From Siphonodentalium dalli (Eukaryota; Mollusca; Scaphopoda; Gadilida; Siphonodentaliidae), in contig CP136069.1 of the NCBI GenBank assembly GCA_032622095.1, positions 46,726,194 through 46,790,193 on the forward strand: 64,000 bases of DNA, given 5' to 3'. The translations under genes and the position numbers were made by a program. Shown piece after piece: positions 1-12,600 of the stretch (the stretch's first letter is position 1; each line of letters starts with the position of its first letter). Below the pieces are notes generated by a model that was given only the letters and a program-made list of their open reading frames with translations, did not search any database and was not told the origin of the DNA.

Positions 1-240
1 TTTATACTCAAGTCTACAAAAATAATTGTTCATGTTATTAATTATTGAAAACTTTTCATCATCCACATGATACAGATTTTTCGGTGATAATTGATACATG
101 TATATTTCCACCACACACTTTTATTCTGCCCCAGGTGCACTATTATTTAATTTTTCAGAAATTTTCAACCTGCACTTATATTCCACCCTGTACTTCTATT
201 TGGCACACAAGAGTACATGTACGCTGTATTTGTGTGGCTA

Positions 241-428
241 TACAGTAATGCCCTAAATAATCGACTCCTTAACCACAGCAGAATTATGGGTAACTTTTCA
301 GGATTTAGTCGGAAATATGGCTTGTTGCCATTCATTGATGGCAACAAGCCATATTTCCGACTAAATCCTGAAAAGTTACCCATAATTCTGCTGTGGTTAA
401 GGAGTCGATTATTTAGGGCATTACTGTA
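241..428. mobile_element. Tc1/mariner-like foldback element (TACAGTAATGCCC ends)
   Basis: This 188-bp near-perfect palindrome starts TACAGTAATGCCCTAAATAA and ends with the reverse complement. TA flanks and CAGT termini are the hallmark of Tc1/mariner-type miniature elements. Because it is palindromic, both strands give the same spurious reading frame. Confidence 0.85.
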
Positions 429-525
429 CATGAATGTTCAATCTGTTATTCTAAGGATTTACCCTTTCGTTCCTGAAACTATTGGGGTGAATGATAGGTA
501 CTGGTATATCACCAAGCAGGCTTCT

Positions 526-660
526 AAATATGGTGCCGGACATTTGCAGAATGAGGTCCCCAGAGGGTGAATTTAGTGACGCTACAGTGGCTAGCATCAC
601 TAAATTAACCCTCTGGGGACCTCATTATGCAAATTTCAGACACACTATATCCAGATTTGG
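526..660. mobile_element. hAT-like element of the CCCCAGAGG family
   Basis: The palindrome of GAGGTCCCCAGAGGGTGAAT and its complement has GGTGCCGGACATTTGC on the left, as in the 36093 copy. Confidence 0.72.
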
Positions 661-1194
661 AATTAATAAAGCATGTGAGCAGTATAATACCACAGTATTA
701 CCGGGGTGACACCACATTAGAGTTGGTCAATTACATGTACTTTTAAGTATAGCTGTACATTGTTGCACTGGTGCTATCCCCTACCCACTATATTCACATA
801 GAAAACAACATGCCATTGTGTACCTGCAGTTACTATTCAAATTCAATACATGTACATGTAGCTACATGTATACACCTGTAATATATATAATGGAAATTTG
901 CATATATACCGGTTATTGCAATTTATAATAATGCACCATTGTGCATGTCAATTAGATTCAAGATATTTTGGGAATAAAGTCTCTTTAATAGCCTGCCCAT
1001 TTCCATTAACTGATGAGTATTTTCATATTAGCACCATTATGTGAAAAATCGAGTTATAGATGTACAATCTAACTAAATTGATCAGACTGGAGGTTATTAT
1101 CATTGGTCTTATTATGAAAACATTTTGAATACTGAAGAAAATACAAATTATGGCTTGGTGATAAATATATTCTTTATACATGTATCTGTAATTC
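661..1194. other. No gene seen
   Basis: AT-rich sequence with scattered ACATGTA words. No ORF, RNA gene or recognisable repeat. Confidence 0.5.
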
Positions 1195-1510
1195 ATGTTT
1201 AAAGATGCATAATCTGAATTAATGCTCCAAAATTACTATTTCTTTGGCTTCGTGGGTAAATAATATTTGATTCGAGTCGAGAAACCCACCCATCAAAGCT
1301 CAGAGTGATCAGATATAAATTTTAGAAATTTGTTATATCTCGAGATGTATACCGGTACTTATTTGTGGCCTGGAAAAAAGTCGTCAAGCCGACGATCGCG
1401 GACAAATTGCAGATGAAGATTGATAACTCTAAAATCAAGCCAAATTTTGTGATACTCGTCCATATGTCGTTGAACAACTTGTTGATAAAATACACATTTT
1501 GGGACATTTT
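1195..1510. mobile_element. Relic of the GGTACTCAATCCGAT foldback family
   Basis: Half-arm similarity only (ACTATTTCTTTGGCTTCG, TTGATTCGAGTCGAG, GATAACTCTAAAATCAAG). Confidence 0.6.
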
Positions 1511-2567
1511 ATACCATAGTTGACAACTTGACAGTGGTTAGCATTATTTTGTTATAATTAATCGATTCTGATAACTAATGCGTATTTTGAAGAAATGTTG
1601 TTGTTGTTGTACAATGTAACTTGATGATATGGGGACCACCTGATTAGATTGAGTACCGTTAATTCTTTCTATATTAAATACTCATTGATGAGTAGTTATT
1701 CCTAAGGAAATGTTCAGATAATACATGTAAGTACTGTAAAGTACATGTAGGTCATTTTGATGAACTTATTATCTGATTATTTTCCACTAATACCGATATA
1801 TCATCCAATTCGATAGCACAAAATACGCTGTATTCGAATGTTTTGTTCTATTTCTCAAGAATTGACAAGTTACTGATTCCGATTTTTGGCACATCAGTTA
1901 GAATCGTTTTTCGTTACAAAAACACACCAACAATTATCGAATTGCCAGACAATTTAGTAATGGTATTAAGCTTCACAATTTTACTTGGTGCTTAAAAAAA
2001 TCAGGATTGTTGATGAAAAACTTGTAAAATAAATGTTGTTTCACATTCAATTATGTGATTTAATCACTCTGACGTGTCGTGTGTATAATTCCCAGAAATA
2101 TCATTTATACATGTATCTAAATATTAACTCCAATAATAGTTATCTTCCCCATAGGCATGCAAGATTTGCGGTCGAAAACTCTGAAAGTTTAATTGTTAAC
2201 GAGTGCTGGACTGCTGGTCATTGTATTTTTTATCGTGTGTAATTTAGAACAAATATAAAACACAAAATGAAGTCCATGGAACAACTTTGAATGAACAGGA
2301 TGTTGTTTGTTGGCATGGAAAGATACATGTATATTACATAGTATATATATACATTGTACATACAGGTATATGGTAGAATATGTTTGCTTTGTCCGTAGTA
2401 TGCACCATAAAGGCTAGAACATGCATTTGTTTACTTTGAGACACATTTTGTGAAGCTCTATTCATGTTTTTCGCCTCATTTTATTAACAATGGGAATTTC
2501 ACATGGTATGTATGATTAACACAACCAACTGATAAGCTACTTTACATACTATGGTATAGATACCATA
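1511..2567. other. No gene seen
   Basis: AT-rich, with one 69-codon frame lacking any domain. The TATACATGTATATT words near 2325 are low complexity. Confidence 0.5.
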
Positions 2568-2895
2568 ATCACCCTCTGGGGACCTTACTAGTATTCTGCT
2601 TAGGTTTCAACTGCTACAATGTACATGTATATGGGAGACCAGGGATTAGATTGAAGTTCCCCAGTTAAAGTTGGTGATGTTCACCCATTGGTCACCTCGA
2701 TTATGCAATTTATTTCTGAAAATTAGGGGATATAGAAACAGCAGAAGGGAAAGTAATTAAAACAATGTTAATTTGAGACTATAGATACTTCCAAGAAAAT
2801 GATTGAGGTCCCCAGAGGGTGAATTTTGTGAAGCTAGCCCGCTGTGTGGGATAGTGTTACTATATTCACCCTCTGTTGACCTCATTCTGCAAAAT
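2568..2895. mobile_element. hAT-like element of the CCCCAGAGG family, partial
   Basis: The interior and right palindrome match 40861-41302. The left terminal segment is missing. Confidence 0.72.
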
Positions 2896-2969
2896 CAAAT
2901 ATGACATATCAACTTGACCTACGGTACCGGTATAAATAGCAAAGGATGTCATTTTGTTATTAAATTTTG

Positions 2970-3937
2970 TTAACCCTTTCATGATGGGAGCTGAGCAGGT
3001 GCAGCATTAAATATCTTGTGTCAGTACATTCTCTTATATATGCTAATCTCCCATAGGGAGCCTTGCAAACACAACTATGGTACCGGTATATAAGAGAATG
3101 CCCTGGCTTACAAGGTCAAGGTAAATATTGTTAGGCCAATGTATTCTGTTATATATACTAGTACGTCGTTCCCTATGTGAATATTTACACTCACACGTGC
3201 ATTCGCGTTGTGGAATATGAATGCAGGACATTGGTTGGTTGAAATTACATCACATGACGTCATGTGCTGACCCCCAACTTGCATAAATTTTTGTGTAGAC
3301 GCAACTTGCATCAAGTCACGAGAATAATGTTGGAAATGGGTGCTTAACCCTTTACCCAACAGAAGGGCCCTGTGCCAATGCATTCTCTTATATATGTGAG
3401 TCGACCATAGGTCGCCTGGCATATATAAGAGAATGCATTGGCTTAACACATTAAAAATTATAAAATTGTTAAAGAATGTAAGAAAAAATGGTAAAAAGTG
3501 TTAAAAAAAGATTTTGTTTAGGCCAATGCATTCTCTTATATATGCGAGGCGACCTATGGTCGACTCGCATATATAAGAGAATGCATTGGCACAGGGCATA
3601 ACTGTAACCATCACAATGTGGTCAATGAGCCGGTTCCAATGATATCCATATTTGTATGGTTTTATTGAGACAGACCAAAGATAATTTAGGCTGTTGCAGC
3701 TTTATTTGGCCGTTTTTGGCCGGTTTGTTGGGTAAAGGGTTAATGCTCTTCTAATCGGTCAGTTGGTTCAGTTAGTGTAAATATAAGTAAATGTCACACC
3801 AACTTGCATCCATACTGTATGGAACACAAGCAATTCAGCATCCATTTCTTAAGACTTGCATACATGTATATATAAGAGAATGCATTGGCACAGGGTTTCT
3901 GCAAAATTTCAGGAAGCTCGAGTCATGGAAGGGTTAA
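2970..3937. mobile_element. TTAA-bounded element, family 3 (CATGATGGGAGC ends), with a nested insertion
   Basis: The left end TTAACCCTTTCATGATGGGA and right end TCATGGAAGGGTTAA belong to the family seen intact at 35573-35833. About 400 bp of a family 1 element (3344-3743) sits inside it. Confidence 0.75.
3344..3743. mobile_element. TTAA-bounded element, family 1 (CCCTTTACCCAACA ends)
   Basis: Termini are TTAACCCTTTACCCAACA and the complement, with TTAA on both sides. piggyBac-type elements duplicate TTAA and start with CCC/CCY. Inside are two ~70-bp hairpins (GCCAATGCATTCTCTTATAT arms) in opposite order and an AT-rich spacer. Confidence 0.85.
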
Positions 3938-4516
3938 TGATTGTGGTGTTTCTCTAAAACATTGAAATCACAGGTCCCCAACACAAAAATTTACTAACAC
4001 TTAATCCAATAGATCTATATGTTTAAATATTACTGGGTTGGGGTAAAGTTCTGTACTGGGGATTTATGAATTTTGAGATCGAAATGATACTAAATAAAGG
4101 TACAGAAAATTAAATATATCAAACAAAATAGAATTTTTCATGTGGAATTTCTCCTTTCAATGTATTGTATGCTATCTTATATGCGATATCTTTGTATACA
4201 AACAATGACGTCACGCTATAAACACGTGCTATTATTGCTGGTAGGCATAAACGATATAAACAACGGCCAGCTGTGTATAGATTAGCACATGAACACACAA
4301 TGTCTTCTCACAAAACATGCCATACTTTCGTCTTATACGTGAAATATTTATTGTAGATTTCTTATATTGACACAAGAACATATTACATTATTTGTTTGTA
4401 AAAAAAAAACTGATGTGGATTTGATCATAACGATTTATAGTGACAATTTAGAGTATTGTCTGACACGTGGTCATAATACATGTATTACTGCGGTTGTTAG
4501 TTTTGTATTTGGTAAC
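3938..4516. other. No gene seen
   Basis: Unique-looking AT-rich sequence between TTAA elements. Confidence 0.45.
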
Positions 4517-4766
4517 TTAACCCTTTGAGTGCCAGGTCAATTTTTGTATCAACCCATATACCCTGTGCCAATGCATTCTCTTATATATGTGAGTCGACCA
4601 TAGGTCGCCTCGCATACCGGTATATAAAAGAATGCATTGGCCTAACAATTTATTTATTTTTTTTTACAATTTTTTACAATTTTAATATATTTTATTATAT
4701 TCTTTAACAGACTTATTGTGTAGGTTTAGGGCCGATTAGATCTGCCCCTGGCACTCAAAGGGTTAA
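4517..4766. mobile_element. TTAA-bounded element, family 2 (GAGTGCCAGG ends)
   Basis: Left TTAACCCTTTGAGTGCCAGG, right CCTGGCACTCAAAGGGTTAA. It contains one copy of the same hairpin module that family 1 carries twice. Confidence 0.82.
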
Positions 4767-4909
4767 TTCGCTCGGATAATCCAATACATACTAGTATACT
4801 AACCAGGCATCATCAAGTTTATGTATTCAGTTGTCTTTGTTATAATTTTGCCCATTCACATTGTCGAATTCTCCATTTATATGCATGAATTTAAAGTTCA
4901 TTAATTCGC

Positions 4910-5311
4910 TTAACCCTTTACCCAACAAACCGGCCAAAAAACGGCCAAATAAAGCTGCAACAGCCTAAATTATCTTGGGTCTGTCTCAATAAAACCATAC
5001 AAATATGGATATCATTGGAACCGGCTCATTGACCACATTGTGATGGTTACAGTTTTGCCCTGTGCCAATGCATTCTCTTATATATGGGAGTCGACCATAG
5101 GTCGCCTCGCATATATAAGAGAATGCATTGGCCTAAAAAAACTCTTTTTTTTAACACTTTTTACCATTTTTTCTTACATTCTTTAACAATTTTATAATTT
5201 TTAATGTGTTAAGCCAATGCATTCTCTTATATATGTGAGGCGACCTATGGTCGACTCGCATATATAAGAGAATGCATTGGCACAGGGCCGATCTGTTGGG
5301 TAAAGGGTTAA
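4910..5311. mobile_element. TTAA-bounded element, family 1
   Basis: Same ends and two-hairpin layout as 3344-3743, in opposite orientation. It lies 1.2 kb upstream of the Bfr1-like start codon. Confidence 0.85.
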
Positions 5312-6525
5312 CATCGAATATAATTCTGTCTAGAATCAATATAAAAAGTTAAATTGATTTCATAAAATTTAGCCTGGAACCCTGAATACACCTTTAATTA
5401 CAATGACACAGTTAAGAAGCTACCGGTTATGTTATCAGCTGTGCCCAGATTTCATCATGCGAGTCACTAGGTAAACATAACATACAGCTCTCTGTGATTG
5501 TTGTGTGCACTTAAAATACACGTGTATTAAATCGTTACTATAAATAGTGATTACTCCATCATTCGGGATCATATCGGCAAGCATTACTATAATTGGGATT
5601 GCTCTGGAAGGCCGCTGACTTTGTCACTTTTGATCTACTTTATATCTGTCTTTGTTATATTGAGTTAAGAACTAATGAGAGGGAATAATAATACAACAAC
5701 ACATTCCTCAAGAGATTGTTTATAGTGTGTGAAGGAATGAACAATTAATATGGGATAATATGACATGGATTCCTGGGCAGATAGCCTGCCTTTGTATAGA
5801 TGGGTGTGATCTCTATCTGTTGTGGTGCAAGATCCTGTGGAACGTGTTAGCACAGATTGGAAATTTGGAGGGAATCCGAGGGATTGATAACATGACAACA
5901 GATTCTATTAATGTTCTCATTTTCTTGTTGTCACCATGATCTCTTCTCCATAGAAAATCTAGACTGTCTGTAAACGCAAGATGTTAACAACTTAACGCAT
6001 ATACCGTATATATGTATATCAGAGGTAATACCTTGGTTTAAAGCTCTGATATATACATGTATATACCGGTATATATCGCGCTTGCACAATTCAAATGTGC
6101 TGAGTTGCGGGAAATTGTTACGGCTACTCATTGATATTTTTGGTGATGCGCTGGCTATCTGGTCGTTAAGTCATCTGGTTATCTACTATTTCTGTTGCCG
6201 GTACTTGTTACAAGAGTTCCTTCACCTTTATACTGGAATAAGGCTTACGGACGTTGCAAACTCAGATGACTCATTCATGGAGAATTTTACCCGAGAAGGA
6301 GTCCTTTGACCGTTTACTGTTCATAATATCACCTACGAATAGTCATCATCTTCTGTATGTAAATTCATGGATCTTAATGTACGGACTATATGAAATCTGA
6401 TTTCCTTATCACCTGAATTAGACTGTGTAGCCATACCGTATACAGTTGTACATATACATGTACAGTATATAAATTTGTGGACAGAGCTACGTTGTTTACC
6501 ATTGTTGTGAGCTTTGCTACATATC
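5312..6525. other. Presumed 5' flank of the Bfr1-like gene
   Basis: No repeat and no CpG-rich block is evident. TATATA stretches at about 6005-6080 are low complexity. The promoter and any 5' UTR exon should lie here or further upstream, but I cannot place them. Confidence 0.35.
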
Positions 6526-6607
6526 ATGGCTGTGCAGTGGGATACCACTCGAGTATTTGATCAACTTGCAGATGAAATTTCTACACATATCATGTCAGTG
6601 GTGCAAG
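6526..6607 (+). CDS. Bfr1-like gene, exon 1 (start codon)
   Basis: Encodes MAVQWDTTRVFDQLADEIST and then HIMSVVQ, followed by donor GTAAGC at 6608. It ends after one base of codon 28. That base plus the AT opening exon 2 makes GAT (Asp), so the join is in phase. The ATG has good context. An upstream in-frame TTG exists, but there is no better ATG. Confidence 0.68.
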
Positions 6608-9600
6608 GTAAGCTTTCTGTTCTGATTGGTCAGAATTGTCCTACATGTTGCTTGTATTCCTACATTTTTCAGTATATTTTTTTTACCACAGATATTTAGT
6701 ACCACAGGAACCTGTGCTCCTGCGATTATGAGGTTGTCCGATTATTTAATTTTGGAATTATCCACATTTTTCAACTTAGAAAATCATCGTTATCAGTCGA
6801 CACAATACTAGTAACTATCATTTCACTATCAATGCTATTTAACATAAAACCCTAGATTTTTTCATTTATCCAAACTTCAGGTCTACTAGACTGTCCATTT
6901 TCAAACTGTTTTATTAATTTTTTTTTATGAATTTTGGCATGTTGCAACAATAACAAGTGGCAACCTGAAAATATGTCACAAGGCCGCGATTTAGATAAAA
7001 ACCTGTTTTCACCCTCTTTTTTTTGTAAAATTTTCCCTATATTTACCCTCAAATGTAAAAATATGGTTTGTGTCATTTGAAGAATGAGGGTGAATTGTGG
7101 GTTAGCATCACCAACTTATCCCTCTGGGAACGTTATTCTGCTTAGGCCTCAACTGCTATGGGGCACCTGGGATCAACTGAAGTTGCCCAGTTGAAGTTGG
7201 TGATGTTCACACATTAGTCACCTCGATTATGCATTTTATCTTCTGCAAATTAGGGGATATAGAAATTGAACAGAAGGGAAAAAGTAACTAAAGACAATGG
7301 TAATTTGAGACTATACTAGTAGATACTTCTCAGAAGATGATGCCTAAGCAGATTGAGGTTCCCAGAGGGTGAATTTGGTGATGCTAGTCCGCTTGGCGGA
7401 ATATCGTCACTAAATTAACCTTCTGGGGACCTCATTCTGCAAATGACAGACACACAATATCCAGGCTTGCAGGTACATGTACATGTAGTTAGGTAAATCA
7501 GAAACAAGATTATTATACCCCTTTAAAAAAAAAAAAGGGGGTATACTGTTTTGCACCTGTCCGTCTAGCTGTCCGTGCGTGCGTCTGTACGTCCGTCCGA
7601 TGTCTGTTCATGTCATAACTTGAACAATAGCGCTCGGATCTCAATGAAATTAGGTATGGATGTTCACTACTATGAGGACATTAAATAGAGGTTTCCATCG
7701 TTTTGTTTGGATTTTCCATTCTAGAGTTATTCATCTTTGTTTATCTGGAAATAGTGGCTTTTTGGTCCGTCTGGTGTCTGTTCATGTCGTAACTTCAACA
7801 GTTGTACTGGAATCTCAACCAAATTTGGTGTAGATGTTCACAACTATGAGGACATTAAATAGAGGGTTCCATCGTTTTGTTCGGATTTTCCATTCTAGAG
7901 TTATTCATCTTTGTTTATCTGGACATGTTGGCTTTTTGGTCTGTCTGGTGTCTGTTCATGTCGTAACTTGAACAGTAGTGCTCGTATCGCAATGAAATTT
8001 GGTATGGATGTTGACTACTATTAGGGCATTCAATGGAGGGTTCCATCGTTTTGTTCGGATTTTCCATTCTAGAGTTATTCTTCTTTGTTTATCTGGAAAT
8101 GTTGGCTTTTTGGTCTGTCTGGTGTCTGTTCATGTCGTAATTTCAACAGTTGTGCTGGGATCTCAATGAAATTTGGTAATGACGTTCACTACTATGAGGA
8201 CAATAAAAAGATGGTCCCTCGTTTTGTTCGGATTTTCCATTCTAGAGTTATTCATCTTTGTTCATCTGGAAATGTTGGCTTTTTGGTCCGTCTGGTGTCT
8301 GTTCATGTTGTAACTTCAACAATTGTGCTGGGATCTCAATGGAATTTGGTGTGGATGTTCACTGCTATGAGGACATTCAATAGGGGGTTCCATTGTTCTG
8401 TTATGCTTTTCCATTCTAGAGTTATACATCTTTGTTTATCTGGAAATGTTGGTTGTTTGGTCCATCCGATGTCTGTTCAGCTCATAACTTGAACAGTAAT
8501 GCTCGGAACTCAATGAAATTTTGTATGGATGTTCACCACTATGAGGACATTTAATGGCACATTCAAAATGTTTGTTTTGGTTTTTTGTTCTGTAGTTATT
8601 CATCTTTGTTTTTATGAAAATGCTGATTTCTGGGTCCATATGTCTGAGTATAGCCATCATAAGTTATAGATGTGCCCACACTAGGCGGTATGCCATGAGG
8701 GGGTATGTACCGGACGACAGTCCATCTCTTGTTTTGTTTGTTTTGCTTTATTATTGAAGGTATAATATATAAATAATAGTTTTGTATGGCGTAAAATCCA
8801 CCGAAGTGCTCTAAAACTCTTGACATGTCAAACATAAAATACAGTTGCAAACATAAGACAAAATTTGGACATCAACAAAACAGTAGAAGTATAAGTGCCC
8901 ATCAGTGTCCTTGGAATACATGTAGGGCAGGCCGCAGGGGTGCATGTGACCCATCTGGCCCCTGATCTGGCCACCCTGCCTTCACCTCATTTCCATCAAT
9001 CATTGAATATTAAAGTGATGTGAAACACTCCGGTAGGGTGATCACATATAAATTGAGAATAATCTTGTTCAAAGTAGTAATTTTTACAAATATTATATCC
9101 AGATTGACAACACACACCGTCATTCTTATATATTACTTAAATGCTTGGACTCTCGGTGGCGAAATTGTTTTCGTTAGTTTATCGCCGATAGATGCGTCCC
9201 GAATCGAGTAGTAAATGTTTACAATTGAGCCTAGTTCAGACTATGGAGTGGTACTGTCGATTTGCTTAAGATTTTCGGCAATGTTAGTAGAATGCTATAT
9301 TCCCCCGGTTGGCATGGCGCCTGGATACCAACAGATCAGATTCACGCACCACAACAAGTACATAATATGTCTTTAACATACGGTAGATGAAACTGTAAAC
9401 TGCACATCCCCTACTTATTGTCATATGATAATGCTGAGTACTACATATTATTGATGGAATGTAGAACACACTTACCGGTATAATATAGCACAGAAGGCCA
9501 AATAAGGTCAGGGTTGTTATGGTAGCTACCTGTGATGGTGTGCAGGGGTACTCATGAATCTAATATATATTTTGGGACTTCTGTTTGTTTGTCTGTTTGT

Positions 9601-12600
9601 CTGTTTGTCTGTTAGCTATGGCCGGGAAAACTGCAGGATGGATTTCGACGAAATTTGATACCTAGGGGTAATTTTGTCTAGGGAGTGTTTTGGACGGGTC
9701 AAATCGTGACCCCGACCTGACCTTGACCTTCAAAATGGTCAATTCAAGGTCAAATCGGGTAAAACCGGATGGATTTCGACTAAATTTGATACCTAGGGGT
9801 ACTTTTGTCTGGGGAGTGTTTTGGACAGGTCAAATCGTGACTCCAACCTGACCTTGACCTTCAAAATGGTCAATTCAAGGTCACATCGGGTAAAACTGGC
9901 GGATTTCGACGAAATTTGATACCTAGGGATACTTTTGTCTGGGGAGTGTTTTGGATGGGTCAAATCGTGACCCCGACCTGACCTTGACCTTCAAAATGGT
10001 CAATTCAAGGTCAAATCGGGTCCAATTTCGCATGCGACCGGTCCTTGCTCATACCGGTATATGCTCATATAGTCATATTTCTGGCAAAGAAATACCTAAA
10101 TAGCCCGGACGAATAGCCTGGACGAAGTCGGGCCCACCAGCTAGTACTATATATGTCCTATTAATTGATGGCTCAACTTCAAGTCATACTGGCATTCTCA
10201 ACCACTTCGACCATTTCCGCTTCTCTGAGGAAATAACCTCTTCCATAAATAGAAACCATATTCATGCAATGCTACAATATATTCGTCCCCGGTAATAAGG
10301 TGATCACCTTGACTCGTTGATGCATAGATGTGAATGGAGCAGAATGTATTCACTGCATGCCAGTACTTGATCATGCATTAAAGATGAATAATCCAATTAA
10401 TCGCCCCTCAATTTCTATTTATTTGGATTCGGGGGTAGAAAATATTTGATTCGAGTCAAGGAACGCACCTATCAAAGCTCAGTGTTATTAGATTTAAATT
10501 TTTGAAATCTATTATTTTTCACCATCGAGAAAGTCGACGAGCCAACGGTCTTGGAACAAATTGCGGATGAAGATGGATAACTCTAAAATCATGAGGCTTT
10601 ATATTGTTAATAAGGCCAAATTTCTACCCGATACTAGCAATTAACCAGTCCATAGTTTACACACCATTTGCAACGCTGACATATCCAGGTGCCATTTAAA
10701 TATAAATCAGTGGGTCTGACGCTGGTTATTCTTTACATGTATATAAATTTGCTATCAACAAATGTCGTCGCTGCACCAAATTATCGGTGTTACGGGATAT
10801 AGTCACATTTTGTTTGCACCCAAATATTGGCATTACGGTTCGAAGGGTTAAAGTAACCTGTCTGACATTTTCAAAAGTGCCCAGTGAAAATTTCGAGAAC
10901 AAAAGTTTAATTTCCATAATTTGCCTAAATTACATCAAATGATACATGTACTAGTATCGTACCGTGTCGCGTGTATCAAATCAAGTAATTTCTTAAGGTG
11001 TAAAGGAGCAAAACCTGCAATGTTATCTCAAGTTTACATGTCAATTAACATGTAGCATTACATGTATTTGACTCTTTAGCTAACAATTAAATTGCATTTT
11101 AGTTAAAAATGAACTACAGTAATGCCCAAAGTAATTGACCACTTAACCACAGCAGAATTATGGGTAATTTTTCAGGATTTAGTTGGAAATATGGCTTGTT
11201 GCCATTCATGAATGGCAACAAGCCATATTTCCGACTAAATCCTGAAAAATTACCCATAATTCTGCTGTGGTTAAGTGGTCAATTACTTTGGGAATTACTC
11301 TATATCTCCAGATATAAACATGTTCGTTCTGATAATTCAGGTGCTAAATCTTTTGTGAACACTAATTTAGTGTATCATGATATGTATTGTCTCATTGATA
11401 ATGTATCGCGATTTGTATCATATCGTGACTAAGTGTATTGTTACAGCTCTAGAGGCCACTGGTATAAAGAAATAATAGTAAGCAGGGTCACAACCATTAC
11501 ATGTATTTGGACTTTAATTTGCTTTATGAAAATCTTGGAATTATTTCTTTGTATTTCTTAAAAATTTTGAATTTCTTGTAATTATTTCTTCGTATTTTTT
11601 GCAGATTTTCGCAGACTGAAACCTCCGGACAGAAAAAAACATGAAGAAGAAATGGAGAAGATCAACACGTCCATCAGAGAACACGAAGCTCAACTCGTAT
11701 CCTTTTTCCAAAACCTTCGGATCTCATTAAGATAAAGGCATCGATGATCTTTGAGCTGGGTTTTGTTAATAAAACAGTCACATCCATTAAAACTGCCATA
11801 AATAGAAAGAATATTAAAATATAGACAGACTTTGTTCTTATACCAATCATAAATATTACGTAAATAGTATGTTATTGTTAAGTTTTGTATGCTTTGTTAT
11901 GTAAAAATAAGCCAAAAACGATACAGAACCTGGCTTTTGTTTACATAACACAGCATTCAAAATTGACAATAACATACTATTTACATGATATTTCTGATTG
12001 GTATAAGAATAAAATATGATTATATTTTAATATTCTTTCTGTTTGTGGCAGTTTTGACGGGTGTGACTATTTTAACAGCATACCCATCGCGAAGGCCATC
12101 CATGCCTTTAACCTCATCAGTTGCACACATACTGGTATATTAAAGATATTGTCTACTGGGGGGGGGGGGTAGAGGGGGGGGGGGGTAGTACATGTACCGG
12201 TACTTGTACTAGTATTTTTTCCAAGTCTGGAAATAGTGTGTCTGTAATTTGCAGAATGAAGTCCCCAGAGGTTTAATTTAGTGATGCTATCCTGCATGGC
12301 GATGCAAACAACATACCGGTAGTAATTATAATGAAAATGAATTTATGACTGTAGTCATAAATTTATTTTCATTATAATTACCCGGTATCATTTTGTTTGC
12401 ATCGTTCATGAGTGTATTTTGCACTCATTCATAGCTAAAATTCATTCATTTGTATATTCTGTTGAGTCTAAAAGGAGATGGTCCTATAAATGGCCGAATT
12501 TAGGTTACAGCCCCACTTTAAGAAGTGACTTTTGCAGTAAATAACTTTGTGTTGCCAGTTTACAAGGCATGCTACTGTTTCCTGTTCTATAATTTGAGTG

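Noticed and set aside
217-570. Reading frames giving NALNNRLLNHSRIMGNFSGF on both strands at several places (217, 11160, 16074, 50495, 54528, 54574)
   Set aside because: They coincide with the palindromic TACAGTAATGCCC element, so each strand translates identically; they are by-products of the repeat.
4930-4975. AATAAAGCT words in TTAA elements as polyadenylation signals
   Set aside because: They are part of the conserved element sequence (GGCCAAATAAAGCT) and not positioned after a gene.
3349-5310. Tandem hairpins considered as a CRISPR-like array
   Set aside because: Eukaryotic context, no regular spacer spacing, and full explanation as TTAA-bounded transposable elements.
8085-8492. 135-codon frame with repeated SGNVGFLV segments
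   Set aside because: Internal tandem repeat of the TATACCCC element read in one frame; no domain and several related frames are broken.
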